Below, piece by piece: positions 42,389 to 53,702 of a stretch of 64,000 nucleotides of DNA. This DNA is from RHKX01 sp963745755 (GTDB lineage: Bacteria > Actinomycetota > Thermoleophilia > Solirubrobacterales > 70-9). The first letter of the stretch is position 1. Every line of letters starts with the position of its first letter. The notes under the pieces are model-generated. The model was not told the origin of the DNA and searched no databases. It was given only the letters and a program-made list of their open reading frames with translations. A program made the translations under genes and the position numbers. The stretch spans positions 186,001-250,000 of the forward strand of contig CAVUYP010000001.1 of NCBI GenBank assembly GCA_963745755.1, written 5' to 3'.

Positions 42389-44126
42389 TTAGGGCGACTT
42401 GCCCAGCCCCAGGCCGAAGCTCCGCCCAAGTTCCTGCGCCTTCCATTCGACCTGCTGCTCCACACTGTCGCCGCGGGCGAAGCTCAGGTTCCATTCGAGT
42501 TGGTCGTAGCCCCGCCGGCGCAGCACGACGCGGTGCTTTCCCGGCGGCAGCGAAATCATCGCCGGGTTGGCCGAAGGAATCGCGACTTGCTCGCCGTCGA
42601 CGTCCAGCCGGCTGCCGCCGCGTTGGTCCGTCGGCCAATGCAGAACAAGCTGCGCCGGACGCATGATCCAGAACAGCAGCGCCAGGACCGGCACGCTGAT
42701 CGCCACGCCCACGCCGATCCCGAGCGTCCAGTTCTTGGCAGGCGCGGCGGCGAAGCTTGCCGAGCGAGCGCTTTGTCGCGGCAGGGCCTGTTCAGCGGCA
42801 GGCGTCGGAAAGGCGGCCGGTTCGAATACGACGGCGGCGGAAGCCTGCGGCGCGAGGCTCTCTAGTGCTGGCGGCGGCGATTCGTTCAACGCAGCCGCCG
42901 ACGTCCGGGTTGGAAATTCGGGCGTCGCGGGTCGCTCGTCTTGCGAAAGCTGGTTCAAGAAGGATCCCAAGGCGTGGTCGCCCGGCGCAGACTCCGGGAT
43001 CGCCGACGCCGGCGATCCCGGAGTTATAGCCGGGTGCGCAGACGCCGATGCAATCGGCGGCGGAGGAGGAGGCGTCGGCTTGGCGAGCTTGCCTTCCGCG
43101 GTGAGCGGAAACAACGCGCTGGCAATCTCGGCCGGCGATTGGTATCGCTGCTCGGGATCGCGGCACAGCATCTTTGCCACGATCCGATCCAGTTGCTCCG
43201 GGATTTCCGGCGCACGCTCGAAGCAAGGCGGGCGTCTTGCGATACGCGTGCCAGCAGTTTCTCCGAGCTCGTGGCGCCTTCGTAGGGCAACGCGCCGGTG
43301 AGACATTTGAAAAGCGTACAGCCTAAACTGAAAATGTCCGAGCGGACATCGGCCAGATCGGTCTGCTCGACTTGTTCCGGTGCAATATAGTCGACCGTGC
43401 CCATGATCTGGCCGGGGACGCGCAGGCGGCCTCGTCCGGCACTTCGTCGCCCATCCAGCGAGCCAGGCCCAAGTCGAGAATCTTGACCTGCGGGCGGCTC
43501 CACGGCTCGGGATCCTCCACGAGCAAGTTTTCCGGCTTGATGTCTCGGTGGACCAGCCCGCGTTGATGAGCATGCTCCAGGCCGAGGGCCGCCTGGCGGA
43601 TGCAGTCGCAGACCCAATCGATCGGCAACAGCGGATGCTGACGCAGCCAAACTCGCAGATCCTGGCCGCGGCCGTACTCCATCACCAGAAAGTGCATTCC
43701 GCCGGCGCAGTCGGCATCGTACGCGCCGATGATGTTCGGGTGGCTCACCGCGCAGAGCAAGCGAACTTCCGCCTGAAACCGCTTCATGGCCAAGGGGTTG
43801 GACAACACGGTCTTGTTCATCACCTTCAAGGCGACGACGCGGTCGGTCATGGCATGGTGAGCCGTGAAAACGACGCCCATGCCTCCCCCGCCAAGCCGCT
43901 CGAGCAGCTTGTACTTGCCCATAAAGAAGGCGTAGCGGCCACTGAGCAGTTGCTTCGATTGCCACTCGGTAAGCCAGCCGCGGGCGACCAGTTCTTGAGC
44001 CCACTCGGCAGGCGGCCGATCTGGCGCGGCCGCCAATTCGCGCACTGCTTCGGCCAACTGCTCCTCTGCCAGCAGTCGGCTCTTGTGTAGCAGCGTAATG
44101 AAGTGTTGAGCCGTGGTCACATCCAC
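42389..44126 (-). CDS. Ser/Thr protein kinase with C-terminal PEGA-like domain, two frame breaks
   Basis: Start GTG 44126 or 44120 (VTTAQHFITLLHKSRLL) with GGGAGGGGG upstream. An N-terminal segment (EEQLAEAVRELA, QELVARGWLTEWQSKQLLSGR) typical of planctomycete kinases is followed by LGGGGMGVVFTAHH, VALKVMNK, HRDIKPENLLV, DLGLARWMGDE, then in another frame MGTVDYIAPEQVEQTDLADVRSDIFSLGCTLF and, after a second break near 43240, RIVAKMLCRDPEQRYQS. A Pro-rich linker, a TM (LGIGVGVAISVPVLALLFWIM) and a PEGA-type domain (LDVDGEQVAIPSANPAMISLPPGKHRVVLRRRGYD) end the protein. It looks like a membrane kinase with an external PEGA. Confidence 0.9.
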
Positions 44127-44605
44127 CGCGGCATCCCCCTCCCGATTGTGGCGCTGGCGGCCTGGACGCTCCCGACCCGCTTCCCCGGCATTCTCCCGAG
44201 TATAACCGCGGAATCCGGCGGAGACAGTAGGGAGACGTCGTACCTCGCGGCGGCGCAGCTTCGGCAGGCGTGAGCAAAACGGCTCTGTCGGAATCCATTG
44301 TCGACGACAATTCGCGTCGGCCGCCCAACGAGCGTTCTCGTTCATGTCCGCCAGCCCCGGCGCTCCCGTACCTTGGGCGCCTGGCCGCCGCCCAATCCGA
44401 GAACCCAGGTTTTCCGCCTTCCCACATTTGAGCCGCCTGTGCTATACTGCCCGGTTCTTTCATCCTTCCGCGGATAGCTCTCTGCGCAGAGAGCCGGGCG
44501 GATGAGACGTTCAATATTCTTTTGGCCGATCGTTGGTTTGGGCGACTGGGCGTTCGAGCCCGCTGAATTTGTCCCCGGCAGCCGACGGTCGGATGTTGGC
44601 ACTCC
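44127..44605. other. Divergent promoter region between the PEGA kinase and rpsA
   Basis: About 480 bp. It holds the extended -10 at 44440 for rpsA. No gene recognised. Confidence 0.5.
44440..44448 (+). promoter_or_regulatory. Extended -10 promoter element for rpsA
   Basis: TGCTATACT matches TGnTATAnT. It lies about 158 bp upstream of the rpsA ATG, so the leader is long; many bacteria use the S1 leader for autoregulation. Confidence 0.5.
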
Positions 44606-46499
<1,894 letters not shown>

Positions 46500-46621
46500 T
46501 CGGGCATCCGAAGACGGCGCCGAGCGAAGCGGGGCCGAAATCCTCCGAGGTTGTCTTCAGTACCGTGACCTAGGCGCGGCATGGCGGCAGCGGTAGGACG
46601 TTCGAATCCAGGCCATTACAG

Positions 46622-46660
46622 CGACCCCGCCGGCTAACGACCGGCGGGGTCGTTGCTTTT
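46622..46660 (+). terminator. Rho-independent terminator after rpsA
   Basis: CGACCCCGCCGG (46622-46633) and CCGGCGGGGTCG (46641-46652) form a perfect 12-bp stem with a 7-nt loop, followed by TTGCTTTT. Confidence 0.92.
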
Positions 46661-46798
46661 CGGCACCGCCCGAAGCTCGCGCACATCCGCCGCACCTTGT
46701 CGCCTGACCGCTTCGCTTGCAGAAACGCTCGCACGCGCCGTCGATAGTTGTGGTTGGTCTATACCCACGTGCCCGCCTTCAATGGTATAGCCCCTACG

Positions 46799-47653
46799 AT
46801 GCCCAAGACACGACGCCGATCCAACTGCCGCAGTCCAGTCTCCCCTGGAGACCTATCTGCGCGAGATCAACGAGACCTCGCTGCTCACGGCCGACGACGA
46901 GCAGGAGCTGGCCGTCGCCATCGGCCGACGGCGACACCCAGGCCCGCGACCGCATGGTCCGCGCCAACCTGCGGCTGGTGGTCAACATCGCCCGCGGCTA
47001 CACCGGCAAGGGGCTCGGCCTGCAGGACCTGATCGAGGAAGGCAACCTCGGGCCTGCTGCGCGCCGTCGAAGGCTTCGACCCGGCCATGGGCACCCGCTT
47101 CTAGCACCTACGCCAGCTACTGGATCAAGCAGTCGATCAAGCGGGCCCTGATCAACACGGCCAAGACGATCCGCATCCCGGCCTACATGGTCGAGCTGCT
47201 GTCGCAAGTGGCGGCGCGCCAGCAGCCGGCTGGCCGAAGAGCTGGGCCGCACGCCGACGCCCGAAGAAATCGCCCGCGTGCTCGGCCTGCCGCGCAAGAA
47301 GCTGCCGATCATCAAGAAGGCCATCCGCATCTACAATCTCACGCCGCAGACCGACCAGGCCGACGCCGGCTGGTCGCTGGGCGAGATGGTCATGGACGAG
47401 CGGGCCACGAGCCCCGAAGACGAGCTGGTCGAAGACGACAACCTGACCCACGTCATGCGGCAGCTGGAAACCATGGACCAGCGCGAGGCCACCGTGCTGC
47501 GGATGCGATTCGGCCTGGACGACAACGAGCCGCGCACGCTCAAGGAGATCGGCGAGACCGCTCGGCCTGACCCGCGAACGCGTCCGCCAGATCGAAACCG
47601 AAGCCCTCGGCAAGCTGGCCGATAGCCTCGAAGGCCCGAGCCGGTTTTCCTGA
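46799..47653 (+). CDS. Primary-type sigma-70 factor without region 1.1, frame breaks
   Basis: From ATG 46799 (MPKTRR) with one base removed the frame gives DPTAAVQSPLETYLREINETSLLTADDEQELA (region 1.2). Then DRMVRANLRLVVNIARGYTGKGLGLQDLIEEGNLGLLRAVEGFDPAMGTRF, YASYWIKQSIKRALI (regions 2.1-2.4), AKTIRIPAYMVELL and LGRTPTPEEIARVLGLPRKKLPII (region 3), and REATVLRMRFGLDDNEPRTLKEIGE with GLTRERVRQIETEALGKL (region 4). About 284 residues. Breaks near 46921, 47050, 47101, 47219 and 47564. This short RpoD-like type is common in planctomycetes; whether it is the housekeeping factor is not shown. Confidence 0.88.
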
Positions 47654-47664
47654 AGTTTGCCGCG

Positions 47665-48828
47665 CTACGCGTGACGCTGCTCAAACAGTTTGACGGCCGT
47701 CTGGACAATCAGCATGTGCTGCCGCACGCGCTGTTCAAAGGGGCCGCGCATGCCCGTCTCGATGGTAAAGCTGGGGCCATACCTGGCCGAAGCATAATCC
47801 GCCAGGTTCAGCCCCTCCCCGCGTTCGCTTGGGTCCAGCCAGAATACGCCGGGTTCGAGCCTCTCGAAAAATGAACCGGGCGAATACTCTTCCGGCGCCA
47901 ACGCTCCGCCGCCAGCGGCCACCGCGCCGACGCCTTCGTGGGCCATCCGCCGTTCCCAGATCTCGTCCTGTTCGGTCTTTTGCCGACGGGCCGACATCCA
48001 GAAGAAGGCGTTGCCGTGTTCGTGGAGATCGAACGTCAAACCGGGCGAGATTTCCGCCATCAGCCCGCGCCGCGCAGGACTTCGGCCGGCGCCCAGGGCG
48101 TGTCGTGAAGCCGATTCAGGTGCAGAACCTCGCCTTCCGGCGTGACCACCAGCGTGTAAGCTCGCTCCAGCGCGCCGCGCCGGGCATGTCGTCGCTGCGC
48201 GAAGGGAAATAAATACGGCGGCCGCGCAGTGCGTCGAGGAACTTCGCCCCTTGGTCCACCTGGCGGTACAGCCCGCGGTTCGCATAGCCATATTCGCCGA
48301 TTATGGCCAAGAGCGTGCCGTTGGAATCGTATAGCACCTCGCCTTGGTTTCGCAGCAATGCCTCGGCCGACTCGAGCGAATTGATTTCCGCCGGCTGGCC
48401 CAGGCCCAGGCTCAAAGCGTAGCGGTAACCGTTCAATCCGATCGGGTCGCGGGTGGGAATGACCCAGACCTGGTGATCGGTCTGCAATTGATCGATCAGT
48501 TCCACGGCGGCGGCGACTCCGGCGTGTTCGGTCGAGTGGGCACCGGCGCTGATGAAGATCGCCGGCAGCTTCTTGCCGCCGGCTTTTACGGCCACGATGG
48601 GCGACTGGTCGGGTGCGGAGGTCAGCACTCGGAGGCGATGCCCGCGATTGCGAATCGCATCGAGCACGTCTGCATAACGTGCATAGGGACGCACCGAGGA
48701 CCTTTTTCGTTTTCATCGGCGCCCAGCGGGGCGGCCAGCATTCCGCCCAGGCAACAGCCAGCGGCGCCGAGGAATGTGCGCCGAGTGGCGGCGCCGGCGA
48801 GAAACGTGTCATCCAGGGGCTCGTACAT
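47665..48828 (-). CDS. Tat-exported M14-type metallocarboxypeptidase (frame breaks)
   Basis: Leader TRRTFLGAAGCCLGGMLAAPLGA is a Tat signal. Then ADVLDAIRNRGHRLRVLTSAPDQSPIVAVKAGGKKLPAIFISAGAHSTEHAG: H-S-T-E is the M14 HxxE zinc motif. PTRDPIGLNGYRYAL, RYPNRGLY-like YGYANRGLYRQVDQGA and TFDLHEHGN (third zinc His) follow; SFTIETGMRGPFEQRV contains the likely catalytic Glu. Ends LFEQRHA at 47665. About 388 residues, breaks near 48070, 48185 and 48700. Peptide or amide substrate unknown. Same strand as the ceramidase upstream, 61 bp apart. Confidence 0.75.
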
Positions 48829-48889
48829 GAGAAGTGGCCTCAGGCGCTTCGAAAAAAACAGCCGCAGTTTGCAATCGTCAACGATGTTC

Positions 48890-50303
48890 TCACTGGCTGA
48901 CCTGCTTGGCCAGCTTGTGCACCGACGCGGAGATGCGGTCCTCGATATCGCCCGCCCAACGGAAAGCGGGACGGCCGTATTCGTACAGGTTGGAGCCCCC
49001 CTCGTAGCCCCCTTCTTCCCACACTCGCCGCGAGGGAATGTAGGCGATCATGTCGTCGGCATACCCGCAGACCCACGTGCCGGGGCCGAACTCGCGTTTG
49101 AACCGCAGGGCATAATCCACCACGGTCTCGCGCCCATGCCGATCACCAGCATTTCCTTGCCCAGCCGCCAGGCATGAACCGGGTACGGATACGGACGTCG
49201 GGAAACTTTCGCCTGCGTCGAGCTTCTGCAACATGCGGGCTGCCCACCGAGCGCGGATGGCGTTGTTCTGTCGGTCGCATTGCGGCGTGCAGATCGTCGC
49301 GGGAAACGACCTTCAAATACGGCAGGTCGACATATTCGAAGGCCGTGCGCAAGCCGGGGGAAACCGGTTTGAGCGGCTGCGCCAGCGCCTGCTCAACAGC
49401 GGTCGCCAGCATGTGGCCGTACTTCTGGCATAACTCGACGCTGCGCCGCGGCAGCGGGTTCTGATCGCCGCCGCAGGTGTTGACGAACATCGCCATGGCG
49501 CCGGGATGCTGCTGCTCCAGTTCGAGCTGTGCGAAGCCGGGATAGTCGCCGCACCAGGTGGTGAAGCTGAGCGTCGTCGGATGGCAAGCGTAGCCGAACA
49601 GCACGGCGGCCAGGCTGCCATCCGGCCGCGTCACGGTCATCACCGGCAACGGCATGGTCGACCGGCCCCTTCAGCGGCTTCCCTGCGGCCAACAGGGCGG
49701 GAACTTCGGCTTCGCGATTGTTGCGACGGTTGACGGCGAACGTCGTCTTCCCCTCGCCCGTCTGCAACCGGGCCGGCGCCAGGTTCGTCGAGCGCCTCGC
49801 CGACCATCGTCACCAGTCGCGTCTACCATCGCGGTCGGTGTACTCGTCGACCAGCTCGACCTGCTCGGCCTCGACCGGATAGTAGTCAACCAGATCGTCG
49901 CCCAGCCGCGGCCCGCAATGGTTATGCGAAAAGGTGATCATGACCTGTCGGCGCTCGCAGGCCGAACTTCTGCTCGAGCTGCTTGAAGACCGGGTCGCTC
50001 ATTCCCTTGGGAACGCCTTGAAAGTCGCTGGTGACGAGCACGACGCGATGCCCCGCTGCGTCTTCCAGCGCCAGGGCTTTCATCCACAAGTCGTGCAGAC
50101 TTGCCGTCGGGCGGGCGCTCGAACCATAGCCGGCGAGCCAGACGCCGGTTGTCCGGCGTGATCACCGCCTTCGCCAGGCCCGCTTTCCACTCGGTCTCGG
50201 CCGCTTGCAGAGAACCGGCGAACAGGGCCAAGACAAGCGTGAATAGCTGCAACACGCGATGTTGGAGCAGATATTGCAGCCGCAGAGTTCTCGGCCGAAT
50301 CAT
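48890..50303 (-). CDS. Neutral/alkaline ceramidase-like hydrolase (frame breaks)
   Basis: Signal peptide LFTLVLALFAGSLQAAE. WKAGLAKAVITPDNxxWLAGYG-type start, then VLVTSDFQG, VMITFSHNHCGPRLGDDL (metal site), MPLPVMTVTRPDGSLAAVLFGYACHPTTLSF, GDYPGFAQLELEQQHPGAMAMFVNTCGGDQNPLPR (active-site GxxGDxxP-like region), and TVVDYALRFKREFGPGTWVCGYADDMIAYIPSRRVWEEGGYEGG near the end. These match the alkaline ceramidase N-terminal domain family. About 471 residues. Breaks near 49130, 49660, 49820, 49955 and 50130. Planctomycetes carry many such proteins without known ceramide; the substrate may be another amide. Confidence 0.85.
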
Positions 50304-50605
50304 TCTAACGTTAACGCATGGACGAGCAGCAATTGCGATTCATGGCGGGAGCCTCGTGCACTTCATGGCCTGCGACAAAGAGTGGCGAACCTGCGACGCC
50401 GTCCTAGCATGGCTGGTTCTTCGCCCGTTTTCAAACAAACGGCGGGAGATTCTACTGAGACGCGGCAACGCCCCCGCCCAGACAGCACGGGGAATGGCAC
50501 ACTCGCGGCATCCGCCCAATGCGTAGCGGAATCTGTGAAGATTCCGGCCGGCGCGGCGTTGACAGGAGCACTCCGGAGAGTTCCGCCAGGTCAACGTAAG
50601 ATCGC
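50304..50605. other. Intergenic region with a GGAATCT hairpin
   Basis: About 300 bp between the ceramidase start and the phosphatase stop; the hairpin at 50523-50547 is the only feature I see. Confidence 0.5.
50523..50547 (-). repeat. GGAATCT-TCAC-AGATTCC hairpin, copy 1
   Basis: On the minus strand: stem GGAATCT, loop TCAC, stem AGATTCC, followed by GCTAC. Downstream of the phosphatase stop. Confidence 0.85.
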
Positions 50606-51240
50606 TTAGAGATCTCCCGTGCGGGTAGTCAATTCGCAGCCCGCCAGGCGGAGATGATCGGTTTGGTTGAGGGTCATCAGCTTGACCTGCGTTTCCCACT
50701 CGAGACGGCTGATTGACCCGTTGTAGAGCATGAAAGGATTCAGTTCCGGCGGAACCCGCAACAGCGCTTTGAAGGCGCCGGCCAGCACTCCGCCGTGAGC
50801 CACCACCGCGACGTGCTTGTGCCCCGCGTTGTGGATGTCTTCAAACGCCGCCTCGGCGCGGCGCATCAATTCTTTTCGGCTCTCTCCGCCGGGGATGCGG
50901 AAGTCGGGATCGCCCGAGCGCCAGCGAGCGGTTTCTTCCGGGTGGACGTCGCCAATCTCACAAGCCAGCAGACCCTGGAAAATGCCGATGTTGATTTCCT
51001 GCAGTCGATCATCGACATTCACCGGCAGTTTGAGCGCATCGGCAAGCGGCTGCGCCGTGGCGACGCGCGTGCCAGCGGACTCGCATAGATGGCATCGATC
51101 GGCTCTTGAGATAAAGCCGCGGCCAACGCTTGCGCGTGACGCTCGCCTAGCGAAGAAAGCCTGGGTGCGTCGGACTGTCCCTGCAGACGCCGCTCGACGT
51201 TGTAGGTGCTCTCGCCGTGCCGCACGCAGTACAAGATCAT
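50606..51240 (-). CDS. Histidine phosphatase (phosphoglycerate-mutase-like), one frame break
   Basis: MILYCVRHGESTYNVERRLQGQSDAPRLSSLGERHAQALAAAL: the RHGE motif carries the catalytic His. IYASPLARA then, one frame over, TAQPLADALKLPVNVDDRLQEINIGIFQGL, DFRIPGGESRKELMRRA and VAVVAHGGVLAGAFKALL (second catalytic His). About 211 residues, one break near 51070. Soluble. It may be a phosphoglycerate mutase, a cobalamin-type phosphatase or another small-molecule phosphatase. Last gene of the ffh-rpsP-trmD-rplS-yraN series. Confidence 0.87.
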
Positions 51241-51272
51241 GGTAGTTCCTTGTGAACGCCGTCCGCCACGGC

Positions 51273-51699
51273 TTAGCTGAACATGCTGTTGCGGCCCTGA
51301 GCTTCGAAGGCGCCGACGAAATGTTCGATCCGCGGACGCCGCGCACCGGCGGGCCAGGTGACCGCCACAATATCGAAACGGACCGGATATTCCAACAGCC
51401 CGTGTTGCTTGAGATACGCGAGGGCCAGCCGCGTCAACCGTCGCTGTTTCTCCAGATCGACGGCCTCAACCGGGTGGCCGGCATCCTGCGATTGGCGCGT
51501 TTTGACCTCGACAAATACAACCGTCCGGCCGTCGACGGCCACCAGGTCGATCTCGCCCAGGGAACTGCGACTGCCGCGGGCCAAGATTTTGTAACCCAGC
51601 CGCTTGAGATGTCGCCGCCGCCGCGTCTTCGCCCCGCCGTCCGAGCGGCTTGGGGCGAAACAAGCTCCGCCGCCACGAGGTAAGCCAGGAGCGGAACAT
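51273..51699 (-). CDS. YraN/UPF0102 family nuclease-like protein, one frame break
   Basis: MFRSWLTSWRRSLFRPKPLGRRGEDAAA then, after a break within a GCG run near 51612, RHLKRLGYKILARGSRSSLGEIDLVAVDGRTVVFVEVKTRQSQ. GEIDLVA and FVEVKTR are the PD-(D/E)xK-type motifs of the family (Asp and Glu-x-Lys). About 141 residues. YraN is commonly next to rplS/rnhB in this ribosomal cluster; its role is not established. Confidence 0.88.
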
Positions 51700-51721
51700 G
51701 CAACCCTCGCGGTCCGTCTCC

Positions 51722-51744
51722 GGAATCTTCACAGATTCCGCTAC
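51722..51744 (+). repeat. GGAATCT-TCAC-AGATTCC hairpin, copy 2
   Basis: Same hairpin and GCTAC tail, between yraN and rplS. A short GCTACACGGCTGTAGC palindrome directly follows. Confidence 0.88.
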
Positions 51745-51830
51745 ACGGCTGTAGCGGAAAAGAGTGACAGTTCCATGCACCTCGCACGGCTTACCGTACC
51801 AAGCAGCTTGCGACGCAAACGTGATTCCCG

Positions 51831-51853
51831 GGAATCTTCACAGATTCCGCTAC
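51831..51853 (+). repeat. GGAATCT-TCAC-AGATTCC hairpin, copy 3
   Basis: Second copy in the same gap, 22 bp beyond the rplS stop. Confidence 0.88.
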
Positions 51854-51874
51854 GGGGTTGTGCCGCTCGCTCTG

Positions 51875-52224
51875 TCAGGTGCGGCGTTCCTTGAGACGCA
51901 CGGCCTTGCCCACGCGGTCGCGGAGGAAGTAGAGCTTGGCACGGCAACCACGCCGGAACGCTTGACTTCAATCTTGGCAATCCGGGGCGAGTGCAAAGGG
52001 AACTTGCGTTCGACCCCTTCGCCCTGCACGATGCGGCGTACGACGAACATCGCGCGCGTGCCCGAACCGCTGCGGGCGATGACCGTGCCATTGAAGATCT
52101 GAATGCGCTCCTTCTCGCCTTCCAGAATGCGCGTATGGACGTCGACGGTATCGCCGATTTGGAACTGGGGAACTTCGGCCTTCAGGCTCGACTTTTCCAC
52201 CAGTTCAAGCAACTGCTGGCTCAT
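51875..52224 (-). CDS. rplS: 50S ribosomal protein L19, one frame break near the C-terminus
   Basis: MSQQLLELVEKSSLKAEVPQFQIGDTVDVHTRILEGEKERIQIFNGTVIARSGSGTRAMFVVRRIVQGEGVERKFPLHSPRIAKIEVKRSG is L19, quoted here only by its FQIGDTVDVH, GTVIARSG and PLHSPRI blocks as evidence. One base is missing near 51945; after it the normal end RAKLYFLRDRVGKAVRLKERRT leads to TGA at 51875. Total about 117 residues. It sits at the bridge between subunits. Confidence 0.95.
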
Positions 52225-52337
52225 GGCTAGGTCCTTTCGTCAAAATCTCTGGTAGTTTCGTTTTTTGGCTAGTTTCGACGGCCGGTGCGACTTGTAGCGG
52301 AACTCATGAGCGTTCCGTCGCCAACACCGCGCCGCCC

Positions 52338-52360
52338 GGAATCTTCACAGATTCCGCTAC
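52338..52360 (+). repeat. GGAATCT-TCAC-AGATTCC hairpin, copy 4
   Basis: Same hairpin in the gap between rplS and trmD. Confidence 0.88.
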
Positions 52361-52371
52361 TCGTTCCTATT

Positions 52372-53100
52372 TCACTCAACCGGCGGCGAATCCGTCGTCG
52401 GCTTGTCGGCCGCCCGTGCGGCCCGTTGCGCCGCCTGTCGCTGCCGCGTTCGCGCCAGGCTTTGTTCTTTTCGCCAGCGGGCAATTTGCTGGTGATTGCC
52501 GCTGAGCAGGATTTCAGGCGCCTCCAGGCCGCGGAACTCGCGGGGGCGCGTGTACTGCGGAAACTCCAACAAACGTTCCGGGCCCGAGAATGAATCCTCG
52601 CAACTGCTCCGCTCATGGCCCAGCACGCCCGGCTGCAGCCGAATCACCGTGTCGATGATGACCATCGCCGCGACCTCGCCGCCGTTGAGCACGAAGTCGC
52701 CGATGGAGATTTCGTCGGGTTTCAGCAGTTGCTTGACGCGCTCGTCGAACCCCTCATACCTCCCGCACAATAACAACAATCGTCGTTTTCCCGCCAATTC
52801 CTCGACCACGCTCTGATCGAGCCGCCGTCCCTGAGGCGAAAGCATGACCAGATGGCCCGGCCGTTCGCCTTCACTTTGCACCGCTTCGACGCACTCGACC
52901 ACCGGTTTGACCATCAGCACCATGCCCGGTCCGCCGCCGAAGGGCCGGTCGTCGACCATCTTATGCCGACCTTCGGCCCAATCGCGGATATTGTGCAACC
53001 GCACGTCGACGAGGCCGCGGTCGATTGCCAGTTTCAACAGGCTCTGACCCAGGTAACTCGGAAACATTTCCGGAAACAGGGTCAAAACGTCGAAACGCAT
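52372..53100 (-). CDS. trmD: tRNA (guanine-N1)-methyltransferase
   Basis: 242 residues, intact. MRFDVLTLFPEMF, RPFGGGPGMVLM, VMLSPQGRRLDQ, LLLLCGRYEGFDERV and ISIGDFVLNGGEVAAMVIIDTVIRLQPGVLG form the trefoil-knot SAM site. It methylates G37 of tRNAs, preventing frameshifts. The C-terminus ends in an Ala/Arg-rich tail (TRQRQAAQRAARAADKP). It starts 27 bp after rpsP in the usual rpsP-trmD-rplS order. Confidence 0.97.
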   Translation of the reverse strand: MRFDVLTLFPEMFPSYLGQSLLKLAIDRGLVDVRLHNIRDWAEGRHKMVDDRPFGGGPGMVLMVKPVVECVEAVQSEGERPGHLVMLSPQGRRLDQSVVEELAGKRRLLLLCGRYEGFDERVKQLLKPDEISIGDFVLNGGEVAAMVIIDTVIRLQPGVLGHERSSCEDSFSGPERLLEFPQYTRPREFRGLEAPEILLSGNHQQIARWRKEQSLARTRQRQAAQRAARAADKPTTDSPPVE

Positions 53101-53127
53101 GGCGATCTATCGGCTCGGCGCCGCACG

Positions 53128-53579
53128 TTATTCGGCCGCGCCTTCGGTCGGCGATTCTCCGCCCGCTTCATTGGGCTGTTCGGCCGCCTGCTCGGCAGGT
53201 TGCTCAGCGGCCTGCGCGGCCGGAGCTTCCTGGCCCTTCGACGGCGCCACGTAGACGGGCTCAGGCGCCGGCGGCACGATCTTGGGCATCGCCAGCGCTC
53301 GCGCGCCGCTTGCTGAGCCTCCACGTGCGTTCCTTCCGAACCGTACTTCTTGATGAATACCTTGACGTTGCCGCTGGGCTGGGCGCCGACGCTGAGCCAG
53401 TACTTGACTCGGTCGCCGTCGAGCGTCACCCGTGCATCGACGTCGCTGACCATCGGGTCGTAGGTGCCGAGTTCTTCCAGCACCTTGCCGTCTCGCGGGC
53501 TGCGAGCGTCGCAGGCGCAAATACGGAAGAACGGCCGATGCTTTCGGCCCATCTTTTTCATGCGAATCTTGACTGCCAC
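53128..53579 (-). CDS. rpsP: 30S ribosomal protein S16 with an Ala/Glu/Pro-rich C-terminal tail, one frame break
   Basis: GTG 53579 preceded by CAGGAGA. VAVKIRMKKMGRKHRPFFRI, DGKVLEELGTYDP and DRVKYWLSVGAQPSGNVKVFIKK are S16. After a break near 53300 the protein continues LAMPKIVPPAPEPVYVAPSKGQEAPAAQAAEQPAEQ... to 53128, an acidic Ala/Glu/Pro tail of about 55 residues not present in the minimal S16. Such tails are common in planctomycetes. Confidence 0.95.
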
Positions 53580-53702
53580 TCGGGTCTCCTGAATAGCGTT
53601 AAGTTTAGGTGTAATTCGTCGAACCAGGCACTGCCGCCTGGCAAGCATGTCCGTTCGCCTCGAGAGTTTAGTTAGCTCTCAGGGCTGTCCGTAGAACTCG
53701 TT

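Noticed and set aside
46585..46615. tRNA-like T-loop (TTCGAATCC)
   Set aside because: The flanking bases do not form a T stem and no acceptor or anticodon arm can be drawn.
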